The notes: a model not told the origin generated them from the letters alone. Positions 6,654-14,663 are shown, numbered from the stretch's first letter. The stretch is DNA of 26,824 nt from Opitutaceae bacterium (GCA_016715765.1 JADJZJ010000048.1:1-26824), one strand, 5' to 3'. Numbers and translations: made by a program.

Positions 6654-7892
6654 TTAGGGGACAAACCGCTTAACAATCAACGTGGAATTTATCCCCAACA
6701 TGCCGAACGAGTTATTCAGGATCGTGTCCACTTTGGCCACCTTCTTCGGCTGGTTCAACACCAGCCCCGGCAGCGCGCACTGCGGATCGAGGTCGTCGAC
6801 GTTGATCGTCGGGTGCACGGTGAGGTCGTCGAACGACGGCAGGTTGCCCGCCAGTTCCAGCGCCCCGGCCGCGCCCATGGCGTGACCGATGTAGCTCTTG
6901 GTGTTGTTGATGTAGGTCTCGGGGCAACCCTCGCCAAACACCGCCCGGATCGCCTCGCACTCCTGGATGTCGCCCATCGGCGTCGCCGTGGCGTGCGTGT
7001 TCACGATGTGGATGTCGGACGCCTTCAGCCCCGACCGCTTCAGCGCCGCATTCACGCACTCGGCCTGCCGGGTGGGATTTGGCAGTACATAGTCGCTGGC
7101 GTCGCTGTTCACATGGTAGCCGGCGATCTCGCCGTAAATCCTGGCCCCGCGCGCCTGCGCGTCCTCCAGCCGCTCCAGGGTGTAGAGCGCCCCGCCCTCG
7201 GCGATCACGATGCCGTTGCGCGCCTTGTCGAAGGGCCGGCTCGCCTTGTGCGGGTCCTCGTGCGTCGCCAGCGCGTTCTGGCTCTTGAAGCCCGCGAAGA
7301 TGCCGAACGTGTGGATGCTCTCGCTCACGCCGCCGCAGATCGCAAAGTCCACCTCGCCCAGCCGCAGCATCTGCGTCGCATGGATGAGCCCCATGTTGCC
7401 CGCCGCGCAGGCCGCGCCGATCGTGTAGGCCGGTCCGGTCACGCCGAGGTTCAGCGACGCCTCGCCCGCGGGGTTGTTGGCCACCGTGCGGGGATTGTGG
7501 TAATGCGACCAGTACTTCGTGTCGTAATTGAACTTCGAGATGTTGTAGATCTCGTTCTCCGTCTCCACGTTGCCGTGTTCCGTGCAGCCGATGTAGATGC
7601 CCACCCGGTCCTTCGGCAACGCCTCGAAATTCACCCCGCTGTCGGCCAATGCCTCGCGCGCACAGTAGATGCTGATGCTGCCGGCCCGGGTGCCCACGCG
7701 CACTTCCTTCTTCTTCTGGTACTTCAGTGCATCAAAGTGGCAGACGCCGGCCAGTTGCGGGCCCATGTAGCGGATCTCGATGCGCTCGATGCCGGCCTGG
7801 CCGTTGAGCAGGTTTTGCCGGAATTCCGCGAGGGAATTGCCGTTGGGGGCGGTCAGACCGACCCCGGTGATGACGATACGGGAGGGCTTCAT
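6654..7892 (-). CDS. fabF: FabF-type beta-ketoacyl-ACP synthase
   Basis: A 412-residue condensing enzyme of the KAS I/II fold, which elongates acyl-ACP with malonyl-ACP. The catalytic triad is complete: Cys162 (GAACAAGN), His300 (NTHATATPMGD) and His337 (SYIGHAMGAAG), with the supporting Lys332. The length is that of FabF. The His motif reads HATAT rather than the usual HGTST, and the Cys motif GAACAAG is not the common TACA(S/T)G, so this is a divergent clade rather than the housekeeping copy. It is the first gene of the minus-strand operon, 21 bp before the ACP gene and divergent from galE with a 78-bp spacer. Because the triad is intact, it is not a chain-length factor. Confidence 0.93.
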   Translation of the reverse strand: MKPSRIVITGVGLTAPNGNSLAEFRQNLLNGQAGIERIEIRYMGPQLAGVCHFDALKYQKKKEVRVGTRAGSISIYCAREALADSGVNFEALPKDRVGIYIGCTEHGNVETENEIYNISKFNYDTKYWSHYHNPRTVANNPAGEASLNLGVTGPAYTIGAACAAGNMGLIHATQMLRLGEVDFAICGGVSESIHTFGIFAGFKSQNALATHEDPHKASRPFDKARNGIVIAEGGALYTLERLEDAQARGARIYGEIAGYHVNSDASDYVLPNPTRQAECVNAALKRSGLKASDIHIVNTHATATPMGDIQECEAIRAVFGEGCPETYINNTKSYIGHAMGAAGALELAGNLPSFDDLTVHPTINVDDLDPQCALPGLVLNQPKKVAKVDTILNNSFGMLGINSTLIVKRFVP

Positions 7893-7970
7893 CGAAATTT
7901 AGGAAGGGAAATCGCTACCCATCATCCCGCCGAAAGCAATACAACGCTGCGGCGGCGCAAAAATCCCGCC
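7893..7970. promoter_or_regulatory. Divergent intergenic region between fabF and galE
   Basis: This 78-bp spacer separates two divergently transcribed genes and must hold the start signals of both unless transcription comes from further away. I cannot identify convincing -35/-10 boxes or an operator. It lacks the palindromic repeats found in most other spacers here. Confidence 0.4.
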
Positions 7971-8975
7971 ATGAACGTCCTTGTCGTTGGAGGCGCCGGT
8001 TACATCGGCAGTCACTGTGTCCGTCAGCTGATCGCCGCCGGGCACAATCCCGTGGTGCTCGACAACCTGGTCTTCGGCCACCGGGAGGCCGTCGCCGACG
8101 ACATTCCCTTCTACACCGTCAACCTCGGCAACGAGAAGGAAGTCGGCAAGATCCTCCGCAAGGAGAAGATCGAGCTCGTCATGCACTTCGCCGCCTACGC
8201 CTACGTGGGCGAGAGCGTCACCGATCCGCTCAAGTACTACTTCAACAACGTCGCCGCCACGCTGCACCTCCTGCGCTGCATGCTCGGTTCCGGCGTGAAG
8301 AAGTTCGTCTTCTCCTCCACCTGCGCCACCTACGGCGTTCCGGAGCGGATGCCCCTTGTCGAGTCCATGCCGCAGGCGCCCATCAATCCCTACGGCCAGA
8401 CCAAGCTCGACGTCGAAAACGCCCTCAAGGCCTTCGCCGCCGCCTACGGGCTCAGCTTTGCAGCCTTCCGCTACTTCAACGCCGCCGGCGCCGCCGAGGA
8501 TGGCGCCATCGGCGAGGCCCACGACCCCGAGAACCACTTGATTCCCCTCGCGATCGACGCCGCCACCGGCGCGCGTCCGCCGCTCCAGGTCTTCGGCACC
8601 GACTACCCCACGCCCGACGGCACCTGCCTCCGCGATTACGTCCACGTCGACGATCTCAGCCGCGCGCACATCGCCGTGTTCGACCAGCTCGCCACTCCCG
8701 GCACCGGGCTTTTCTACAACCTGGGCACCGGCACTCCTACGTCCGTGCTCGAGGTCATCCGCGCTGTCGAGAAGGTCACCGGCTTGAAAGTCCCCTACAC
8801 CACCGCCCCGCGCCGCGCCGGCGATCCCCCCGCCCTCTACGCCGACTCCACCAAGGCCCGGACCGAGCTCGCCTGGCAGGTCAAGTTTCCCACCATCGAG
8901 CCCATCGTCGAAACCGCTTGGAAGTGGCACCAGGCGCATCCGAAGGGGTTCGGGAAAGCGAAACCTGAGACCTGA
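7971..8975 (+). CDS. galE: UDP-glucose 4-epimerase
   Basis: A 334-residue extended SDR, interconverting UDP-glucose and UDP-galactose with bound NAD. It has VVGGAGYIGSH (5-15), Ser116 in FSSTCATYG, and the Tyr141-x3-Lys145 pair (NPYGQTK). The substrate segments FRYFNAAGA and GTDYPTPDGTCLRDYVHVDD are typical GalE. The start is fixed by the motif right after MNVLVVGGAGYIG. A long open frame runs in from upstream but is antisense to fabF and not coding. The final codons (KPET and the stop) come from a CCTGAGACCTGAA repeat arm, so the tail is longer than usual. The activity supplies UDP-galactose for surface polysaccharide or galactose use. A link to the divergent lipid operon is not shown. Confidence 0.95.
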   Translation: MNVLVVGGAGYIGSHCVRQLIAAGHNPVVLDNLVFGHREAVADDIPFYTVNLGNEKEVGKILRKEKIELVMHFAAYAYVGESVTDPLKYYFNNVAATLHLLRCMLGSGVKKFVFSSTCATYGVPERMPLVESMPQAPINPYGQTKLDVENALKAFAAAYGLSFAAFRYFNAAGAAEDGAIGEAHDPENHLIPLAIDAATGARPPLQVFGTDYPTPDGTCLRDYVHVDDLSRAHIAVFDQLATPGTGLFYNLGTGTPTSVLEVIRAVEKVTGLKVPYTTAPRRAGDPPALYADSTKARTELAWQVKFPTIEPIVETAWKWHQAHPKGFGKAKPET

Positions 8976-9229
8976 AACCTGAGACCTGAATGATAGGCCT
9001 CGACCGCTGGGCGAACCGGACTTGAAGGTAGGGCGAACCGTCCCCGGTGAGCCACGTTGGTCATCAGCACAGTCACAAGGCTCAACCGAAGTAATACCAC
9101 GGGAGTGAATGCTAATCTGCGCTGATCGACGCTAATACTGATCATTCCAGGATCAGCGAAGATAAGCGCAGATTAGCATTCCTTCCTCCCTTCAGGTCTC
9201 AGGTTTCAGGTCTCAGGTTTCAGGTTTCG
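8960..9229. repeat. Nested palindromes between convergent galE and the binding-protein gene
   Basis: The outer arms are runs of GAAACCTGAGACCT units (8960-8992) facing AGGTCTCAGGTTTC units (9191-9229). The inner pair is GAATGCTAATCTGCGC with further units (9107-9148) facing GCGCAGATTAGCATTCC with further units (9150-9182). A GTAGGGCGAACCG half-element lies at 9029-9055. The island overlaps the 3' end of galE and lies between two convergent genes, so it may act as a bidirectional terminator. Confidence 0.85.
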
Positions 9230-9237
9230 CTTGGCCC

Positions 9238-10209
9238 CTACCCTCCGCCCCCAATCAACCCAGCGACCTCCGGCTGGTCCACATTTTCCTTCGTCGCCAT
9301 GACGACAGCGGTGTCAACGTGCTCTGGCACCTTTTCGCCGCGCAGGACCTGCACGATGTATTTCACCCCGAGGTAGCCCATCTTCACCGGATCCTGGAGC
9401 ACGAGGCCCTGCAGGTCGCCAGCGCGCAGGGCGTCGGCAAATACCTCGCTGTTGGCGTAGCCGATGAGCTTCACCTTGCCCTTGCCCAGGCCGACATTGT
9501 CGAGCGCGAGCAGCATGCCGGCGGCCGTGGATTCGTTGGGGGCGAAGATTCCGTTCACCTCGCGACCGAACCGCATCAATAGATTCTGCGACGCCACCAG
9601 CGCCGTGTTGCGGGTCGCGCCCCCGTGCTGGTTGGAGGAGATCACCTTGATGCCCGGGTGATTCTCCGCGAGTTCGTCCAGGAATCCCTGCTCGCGCGCC
9701 TCGCAGCTCCCCGAGCCCACCTGCACCCGCAGCAGAATCGCATTCCCCTTGCCGCCCATTTGGTCCGACAGCCGCTGCGCCGCCAGGCGTCCGCTCATGT
9801 AATTGTTCGTCGCGATCGTGCTCACCGGGGCCGGTGAGTTCAGCGGGGCGTCCACGATGACCACCGGGATCCCGGCGTTCACCGCCTGCTCCACCGGCGC
9901 CACCAGCGCGTGACGGTCCAGCGGCGCCAGCACGATCCCGCTCACCCGCCGCGCCATGAAATTTTCCACCACCTGCACCTGCTGGTCCCGGTCGTCCTCC
10001 CGCAGCGGCCCCTTCCAGATGATCTCCACCGGCACACCCTGCGCCTTCAACTCCGCCTCCGCCTTCCGCGCTCCCGCATGGATCAGTTTCCAATACTGGT
10101 GCGTCGTCCCCATCGGCACCACCGCGATCGTGTATTTCTCCTCCGCGCGCAGCGCTGACATCAGCAAGGCAAAACCAAGGACCACACAGGCAAGACGGGG
10201 TAATTTCAT
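9238..10209 (-). CDS. Periplasmic sugar-binding protein, ribose (RbsB) type
   Basis: A 323-residue periplasmic binding protein of the LacI/RbsB fold (type 1). A clear signal peptide covers about residues 1-22 (MKLPRLACVVLGFALLMSALRA) and has no lipobox Cys. The mature part starts EEKYTIAVVPMG. Typical segments include WKGPLREDDRDQQVQVVENF, IVLAPLD, GIPVVIVDAPL and GIFAPNESTAAGMLLAL. I chose the ATG at 10209 because it begins the signal peptide; the longer frame adds 19 residues. No ATPase or permease gene is adjacent, and both flanks are repeat islands, so it is an orphan here. It may feed a transporter elsewhere or serve a chemosensory or histidine-kinase receptor. The ligand is probably a monosaccharide, not specified by the sequence. 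Confidence 0.9.
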   Translation of the reverse strand: MKLPRLACVVLGFALLMSALRAEEKYTIAVVPMGTTHQYWKLIHAGARKAEAELKAQGVPVEIIWKGPLREDDRDQQVQVVENFMARRVSGIVLAPLDRHALVAPVEQAVNAGIPVVIVDAPLNSPAPVSTIATNNYMSGRLAAQRLSDQMGGKGNAILLRVQVGSGSCEAREQGFLDELAENHPGIKVISSNQHGGATRNTALVASQNLLMRFGREVNGIFAPNESTAAGMLLALDNVGLGKGKVKLIGYANSEVFADALRAGDLQGLVLQDPVKMGYLGVKYIVQVLRGEKVPEHVDTAVVMATKENVDQPEVAGLIGGGG

Positions 10210-10271
10210 GGGGATTGGGGTTCCGAAAACGCCGTTCAACTTCAGCACCCGGCCGACCAGCCGCAACTATC

Positions 10272-10508
10272 AAAACCTGAGACCTGAAGGTAACTGAAGA
10301 GAGAACGCTAATCTGCGCTTATCTTCGCTAATCCGGTTTTGCCCGGCATCAGCGTCGATTAGCGCAGATTAGCGTTCCCTCCGGTATTTCCCTTTAGCCA
10401 AGACAATCCATTTGGAGTCCACAGATGAACACCGGTCAGAATGGATTGCCTGGGCAGTTTCTCGCGCCGCCTGCCTTCTCAACTGTGTTTATCCGTGTGA
10501 ATCTGTGG
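10272..10508. repeat. Palindromic repeat island upstream of the binding-protein gene
   Basis: Much of the 342-bp spacer 10210-10551 is repeat. A short CCTGAGACCTGAA arm (10273-10288) is followed by a palindrome of GAACGCTAATCTGCGC (10302-10333) against GCGCAGATTAGCGTTCC (10348-10378). CAATCCATT (10404-10412) pairs with AATGGATTG (10440-10448). CCACAGATGAACAC (10419-10432) pairs with GTGTGAATCTGTGG (10495-10508). The last two pairs interlock rather than nest cleanly. I see no gene in the spacer. Confidence 0.75.
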
Positions 10509-10551
10509 TATAACCGTCTGAGTCTGATCTTATCCTATTGTTTCATAAATC

Positions 10552-11226
10552 ATGCCCACCACCCCTGCCCATTTAATCTTCGTCGATTTTGAGAATGTCC
10601 CGGACATCGAACTGGGGCTGATTGCGGGGCTGCCGGTGCATGTCTCACTGCTGATCGGGAAGAACCAGACGAAGCTGCACCTCGCGCTGGTGCAGCAGAT
10701 CCACAAGCTCGCGGATCAGGTGGATTTGATCGAGGTCGGCAACTCGGGCCGCAATGCGCTCGACCTGACACTGGCCTATTATCTGGGGCACGCCGTCCAG
10801 CAGATGCCGACGCTGAAGTTTCACATCGTTTCCGGCGACAAGGATTTCGACCCGCTCATCGCCCATATCCAGGCCAAAGGACTTTCCGTCACCCGCCATA
10901 CCACTTTCGCCGCCCTGCCCTTCCTGCCGCGGCCCAAGAAATCCGTTGCGCCCACACATGCGAAGGCTGCAGCCGTGCCGACCGCAAAGAAGGTTCCCGC
11001 ACCGGCAGTGAAGCCACCCGCTATTGATCGCAGCGCCAAGGTCATCGCCCGGCTAAGCAATCCCCACAGCAAGAACCGCCCCGCCAGCAGCAAGGCCCTC
11101 CTCGCCCACCTCAAAGCCTCACTCGGCAAGGAGGCCTCTGATACCAGCGTCGCCGATCTAGTCAGTGTCCTGCAGTCCAAGGGCGTCCTTTCCATTGATG
11201 CCGCCGGGAAGATTCAGTGGAACTAG
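10552..11226 (+). CDS. PIN/NYN-like nuclease-fold protein
   Basis: A 224-residue protein whose first 120 residues look like a NYN/PIN-type nuclease domain. Acidic residues occur in the expected order: VDFENV (D12, E14), GRNALDLTLAYYLG (D71) and SGDKDFDPLI (D96, D98, D100). Such domains form a metal-binding RNase site. A low-complexity Ala/Lys/Pro linker (about 125-155) leads to a C-terminal helical piece (about 165-224) ending SIDAAGKIQWN that could be a small winged-helix or nucleic-acid-binding domain. The next gene, 3 bp on, encodes a cold-shock-domain protein, so a role in RNA handling is plausible. The substrate is unknown. The start at 10552 is followed at once by the first beta strand, HLIFVDFEN. 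Confidence 0.8.
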   Translation: MPTTPAHLIFVDFENVPDIELGLIAGLPVHVSLLIGKNQTKLHLALVQQIHKLADQVDLIEVGNSGRNALDLTLAYYLGHAVQQMPTLKFHIVSGDKDFDPLIAHIQAKGLSVTRHTTFAALPFLPRPKKSVAPTHAKAAAVPTAKKVPAPAVKPPAIDRSAKVIARLSNPHSKNRPASSKALLAHLKASLGKEASDTSVADLVSVLQSKGVLSIDAAGKIQWN

Positions 11227-11229
11227 GAC

Positions 11230-11499
11230 ATGCCGAATTCTCATACCGGTGATCAATCCGCTTCCTCTGTCCGGCGTGGCAAAATCGTCGACTGGAATGC
11301 AGCCAAGGGCTTCGGTTTCGCGGATGATGGGCGGCGCCGGACATTTGTGCATATCGGTGACTTCACGGAGCGGATCAAAAGACCGGAGATTGGAGATGAA
11401 CTGAGTTACACCTTGGGAACTGATTCCAAGGGCCGGCCCTGTGGACGGAACATCGTGATGCTGGGCAATGGTGGACGGCTGCGACATCATCTGTTATGA
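11230..11499 (+). CDS. Cold-shock-domain RNA-binding protein
   Basis: An 89-residue protein with one cold-shock domain. The RNP1-like motif is KGFGFADD (26-33) and the RNP2-like motif is TFVHIGDF (38-45), preceded by GKIVDWN. It is predicted to bind single-stranded RNA or DNA. It begins 3 bp after the PIN/NYN gene and overlaps the DUF1294 gene by 4 bp (ATGA), so the three are almost certainly co-translated. CSD and DUF1294 often occur as one fused protein; here they are separate frames joined by the overlap. Confidence 0.9.
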   Translation: MPNSHTGDQSASSVRRGKIVDWNAAKGFGFADDGRRRTFVHIGDFTERIKRPEIGDELSYTLGTDSKGRPCGRNIVMLGNGGRLRHHLL

Positions 11500-11848
11500 C
11501 TGGCGCAATTTCCGCCTTGCCTGGCAATCAGCGCCTGGATTCGCCACTGAATGTGCAACGTCTCTTCATATGGATGGCGATTGCCTCGGTCGGCACGTTT
11601 GCACTTTACGCCTGGGACAAGCACCACGCCCGGCGCGGCGGTGAGCGCACGCCGGAGAACGTACTGCATTTACTGGAGATCCTTGGCGGTTGGCCCGGTG
11701 CCTTCCTCGCCCAAAGAGCCCTGCGTCACAAATCGTCCAAATTCTCATACCAGATCTCTTTCTGCTGATCGTCGCCCTACATCAATACGCCGCCCTCATT
11801 CCCGCTCGGTTGGCAGATCTAGCCAGGTCAAGGCAGGGCCCCCTCTAA
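11496..11848 (+). pseudogene. DUF1294 membrane protein with C-terminal frameshift
   Basis: The start ATG at 11496 overlaps the CSD stop. The frame encodes a TM segment (LFIWMAIASVGTFALYAWD) and the DUF1294 core: DKHHARRGGERTPENVLHLLEILGG, WPGAFLAQ and HKSSKFSYQI. It stops at 11766-11768 after 90 residues. The next frame continues the domain at once: from 11759 it reads FLLIVALHQYAALIPARLAD and ends at the TAA 11846-11848. Restoring one T in the short T run at 11759-11761 would rejoin them. This is either a real inactivating deletion of the last membrane helix or a sequencing/assembly error. DUF1294 proteins have no firmly known function. The shorter product could still be made. Confidence 0.8.
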
Positions 11849-11978
11849 ACCAGCATGGTCGCTGAGTCCGCGAACAACAATGACGCAAGGGAAAACCGGG
11901 GTAGAAATCACCGCCAGCCTCAATGCATTTGAGCCTCATTGCGGCCAAATGCCTTTTGGGATTGTTATCGAATCTCTG

Positions 11979-12001
11979 CAATCCGTGCCATCCGTGGTTA
12001 A
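11979..12001. repeat. Solo ATCCGTG-unit repeat arm
   Basis: A two-unit arm, AATCCGTGCCATCCGTGGTT, in the spacer between DUF1294 and the small membrane protein. I see no inverted partner. The rest of 11849-12082 holds nothing I can name. Confidence 0.6.
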
Positions 12002-12082
12002 ACTGATTTGCATTTAAACTCGCGGACTCTCCTGCATCAATATCGTGACATCCGACGGCACACGGGGCATAATGTCGTACGC

Positions 12083-12283
12083 ATGAAAACGTTATCCCTC
12101 GTTACGATTGTAGTCGGCGTCCTTTGCCTGCTGGCGGCAGTCGCCGGCAAGTTCATGGGTCTGAATGTGTTCAAGGTCGAACCGCAGAACTTCGTGCATT
12201 CAGCCTCGGCCCTGTTCCTGCTCGCACTTGCGGTGATGCATCACGGTCGCTGCTACTGCTGCAAGGAAGAGGAAAAGAAGTAA
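12083..12283 (+). CDS. Small two-TM membrane protein with Cys/His tail
   Basis: A 66-residue protein with two hydrophobic segments (about 4-27, LSLVTIVVGVLCLLAAVAG, and about 38-53, VHSASALFLLALAVM). It ends in a short polar tail, HHGRCYCCKEEEKK. The clustered His and Cys could bind metal or be redox-active, but this is only suggested by composition. I do not recognise the family. The ATG at 12083 is preferred over one at 12008 because the first 25 codons of the longer frame are basic and lack conserved character. There is no clear operon partner. Confidence 0.65.
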   Translation: MKTLSLVTIVVGVLCLLAAVAGKFMGLNVFKVEPQNFVHSASALFLLALAVMHHGRCYCCKEEEKK

Positions 12284-12454
12284 CCCCCGCAACACCCCGG
12301 CCGCCGTCCTGCCGATGGCGGCCCCGCGGCCGTGCCCCCTCCGGCGTAACCCCTCGCCGGCGAAGGCTGGTTCTTCGCCAAGCGGTGCAATTCAGCCTGG
12401 AAATTTTCCATTTGCGCAGATGGCACGGATAGGGACTCAATCCCCTGAGAATAA

Positions 12455-12523
12455 TTAACCGCAAAGATCGCAAAGAACTCAAAGACCTGAGCTCTTTGCG
12501 TTCTTTGCGTTCTTTGCGGTTAA
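12455..12523. repeat. CTTTGCGTT-unit palindrome
   Basis: TTAACCGCAAAGATCGCAAAG with further units (12455-12483) pairs with three CTTTGCGTT-type units ending CTTTGCGGTTAA (12493-12523). It sits just downstream of the minus-strand membrane protein gene and could end its transcript. The remainder of 12284-12546 has only a GC-rich dyad around 12297-12330. Confidence 0.85.
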
Positions 12524-12546
12524 CTTGCCTTGGCTGTGTCCCGGGC

Positions 12547-13320
12547 TCACCCGAGGAGCATGCTGGCCAAACCAGCCCACAGGGGCGTGGGGGCCACCTG
12601 CATGATGAGGGCACTAATGACGGTCAGGACCACCAGCCCGACCGCGAACGTGCGGTCCACTCTACGGATCAGCACCGTTTTCAGGACAAGGAGGAGCACG
12701 CCGATCACCAGCGAGGCGAAGAAGGGACCGAACAGCGTGCCCCACACGGTGCCGGCGTAAGAGTTCCGGATGACATCCACGCGGTCGAGCGCGGCCGGCA
12801 TCACGGCGAGTACACTGAGCAGCATCATGGGTCGGTGAATCCCGGGCTGCATCCGGTACCAGATCCCGAGGGATACGAGCACGGCAAAGACGACCATGCT
12901 GACCAGGGGCACCGCCATGAATTGCCGGGGATTGAGACCCCAAAGCAGCATTTCCGGGGGATTCACCCGCGCCGAGCCAAGGGCCACGCTGACGCCGAAG
13001 ACCACGACCAAGGCGGCCAGGGCGGCGCCGATTTTGCCTAGGGTCATGTGCAGCCTGCGGCTGCCCGCCTCGATCAGGAGCGGCTGGACGAGGAAGAGAA
13101 TCATCCACGCGGTCATGCTGATGCCGTGCAGGATGACGACGGTGCGAATCGGTGGCGTGAGCGGGCGGCCGGGATAGGCCTTGCCCTGCAGATAGAAAAG
13201 TTGGAAGCCGACGAACATCAGGACGAACAACAAGACGGCCGCGCCAGTATAGAAATACTTGGGACGCGTCAGCCGCTTGGTTTGGGCATGATCAGGGGAT
13301 GACATGGATGTGGTGTTCAT
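12547..13320 (-). CDS. Multi-pass membrane protein of unknown function
   Basis: About 257 residues with six or seven predicted membrane segments (roughly 23-43, 59-82, 92-113, 133-153, 162-180, 197-215, 224-245). Polar features between them include HGISMTAWMILFLVQ, RRLHMTLGKIGA, LNPRQF and QPGIHRPMM. The recurrent His residues inside or beside helices recall haem- or copper-binding membrane proteins, but I cannot name the family. I chose the ATG at 13320; the longer frame adds 45 residues of no membrane character. It stands alone on the minus strand between a repeat and a divergent methyltransferase gene. Confidence 0.75.
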   Translation of the reverse strand: MNTTSMSSPDHAQTKRLTRPKYFYTGAAVLLFVLMFVGFQLFYLQGKAYPGRPLTPPIRTVVILHGISMTAWMILFLVQPLLIEAGSRRLHMTLGKIGAALAALVVVFGVSVALGSARVNPPEMLLWGLNPRQFMAVPLVSMVVFAVLVSLGIWYRMQPGIHRPMMLLSVLAVMPAALDRVDVIRNSYAGTVWGTLFGPFFASLVIGVLLLVLKTVLIRRVDRTFAVGLVVLTVISALIMQVAPTPLWAGLASMLLG

Positions 13321-13470
13321 GTGTGGGTTTTGCCCGGTAGGGGTAACCGGGCTGGGGTGCTCGGAAATTGGAGAATTTCCGCCGCCAAGGCAATAGGCGG
13401 TCGTAGCGCGGCCCGGGCACCCGGACCCGATCCCGCTGTCAATCCCGCCTAGCATGCCCCCCGTCCTCCG

Positions 13471-14198
13471 ATGACTTCCCGTGCGCTCGTCGCCAAGAAC
13501 AGCAGGTTTTACGATGCCTTCTGGGCCAAGACCTACCTGACGCGGCCGGAACGCTTCAACACGTGGCCCCTGATTTCATCCCTGCTGCCCCTGGCTCCAC
13601 AGCGCCTTGAGATCGGCCCCGGTCTGCGTCCGCGCCTGCCGGTCGCCGGCACGCATTTTCTGGACCTGAGTCCGCTCGTGGTTGCACGACTCCAGGCCGG
13701 TGGCGGACTGGCCCGTGCCGGCGAAATCACCGCCCTGCCCTATGCCGACGCGAGCTTCGACCTCGTGGCGGCATTCGATGTGGTCGAACACGTGGAGGAC
13801 GACCGGCAGGTCTTTGCCGAGCTGACGCGGGTGCTCAAGCCGGGCGGGCTGCTCATCTTTTCCGTGCCCCTGCATCCCGCCTATTGGACAACCTTCGATG
13901 ACTATGTCGGCCACTCGCGCCGTTATGCGCCGGCGGAGTTGGCCGGTTGATGAGCAGCCACGGGCTGCTGGTCGAGAAAAGCACGGTGTTCGGGATGCAA
14001 TCGAACAACCGGCGATTGCTCCACTATGCGGTCCAAGGCCTGTCACGGTACCCCGTCGCCGCGCTCCGCTGCTACAACTGGCTGTTCTTCCCGCTGGGCC
14101 GCCTTTTCGAGCGGCCATTGAAATATACCCAAGGCTTGCTGGACCTGCGGCATGTCCACGAAGTCCTGCTGGTCTGTCGCCGCAGTTCTCTGCATTGA
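13471..14198 (+). pseudogene. Class I SAM methyltransferase, frameshifted
   Basis: The first frame gives 159 residues with SAM-binding motif I, LEIGPG (46-51), and the DVVEHVEDD, LKPGGLLIFSVPLHP and GHSRRYAP segments of a Methyltransf_11-type enzyme. It stops at 13948-13950, right after AELAG. The next frame continues the family pattern without a gap (LMSSHGLLVEKSTVFG, NRRLLHYA, CYNWLFFPLGRLF) to a stop at 14196-14198. One missing T at 13947-13948 (GGTTTG to GGTTG) explains the break. The original protein would be about 242 residues. It is a real pseudogene or a sequencing error. The substrate is unknown; relatives often modify lipids or sugars in envelope loci. Confidence 0.82.
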
Positions 14199-14237
14199 TC
14201 CGGCCAAGACATCCATGGTAATTACGGTGCTTTCTGG

Positions 14238-14663
14238 ATGAACGTAAGCCGAACCTCCGCTTTGCGACCGAAGGCGGTCAAACCCGAGCATCCGCTGCAA
14301 TGGCTCGCTGAGCCGCTGCTCGACGAGCCGACTTTCGTCCTGAAGTCGTGGTTCGGCGGACGCACGCTTATGCTGCGCGGCATGCACTGTCTATTCCTGA
14401 CCACACAGGGCGAACCTTGGCAGGGCGTGCTGGCGTGCACATTTCATGAGCACCAGGCCAGCCTGCGCGCCGAGATTCCCGCCCTCGTGCAACATCCCAT
14501 CCTCAGGAAGTGGCTCTACCTGCCCGAGACGTCGGAGTTCTTCGAACGCGACGCCAAGCATCTCGTGCAATTGGTCAAGGACCGCGACCCGCGCCTGGGG
14601 ATTCCGCCATCGCCGAAAAAGAAACGGGCGGCGAAGAAGGTGCGATTCGGGGATAAATTATGA
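14238..14663 (+). CDS. Conserved hypothetical protein, TfoX-N-like motif
   Basis: A 141-residue cytosolic protein with a basic tail (KKKRAAKKVRFGDKL). The segment KSWFGGRTLMLRGMHCLFLTTQG faintly recalls the MFGGxGLYxxGxxFALI core of TfoX N-terminal domains. The rest (HPILRKWLYLPETSEFFERDAKHLVQLVKDRDPRLGIPP) is well ordered and looks like a real conserved protein. I do not know its function. It begins 39 bp after the broken methyltransferase, on the same strand. Confidence 0.7.
   Translation: MNVSRTSALRPKAVKPEHPLQWLAEPLLDEPTFVLKSWFGGRTLMLRGMHCLFLTTQGEPWQGVLACTFHEHQASLRAEIPALVQHPILRKWLYLPETSEFFERDAKHLVQLVKDRDPRLGIPPSPKKKRAAKKVRFGDKL

Noticed and set aside
1..7892. Aryl polyene or flexirubin cluster
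   Set aside because: No chain-length factor, ketoreductase, ammonia lyase, glycosyltransferase or acyltransferase is seen, and CrtI-like and OleA-like genes are not typical of those clusters.
6342..7970. Long plus-strand frame running into galE (877 codons in all)
   Set aside because: It is antisense to the ACP and FabF genes, which have complete motifs. Its Arg/His/Val-rich composition is that of a shadow frame, and galE starts properly at 7971.
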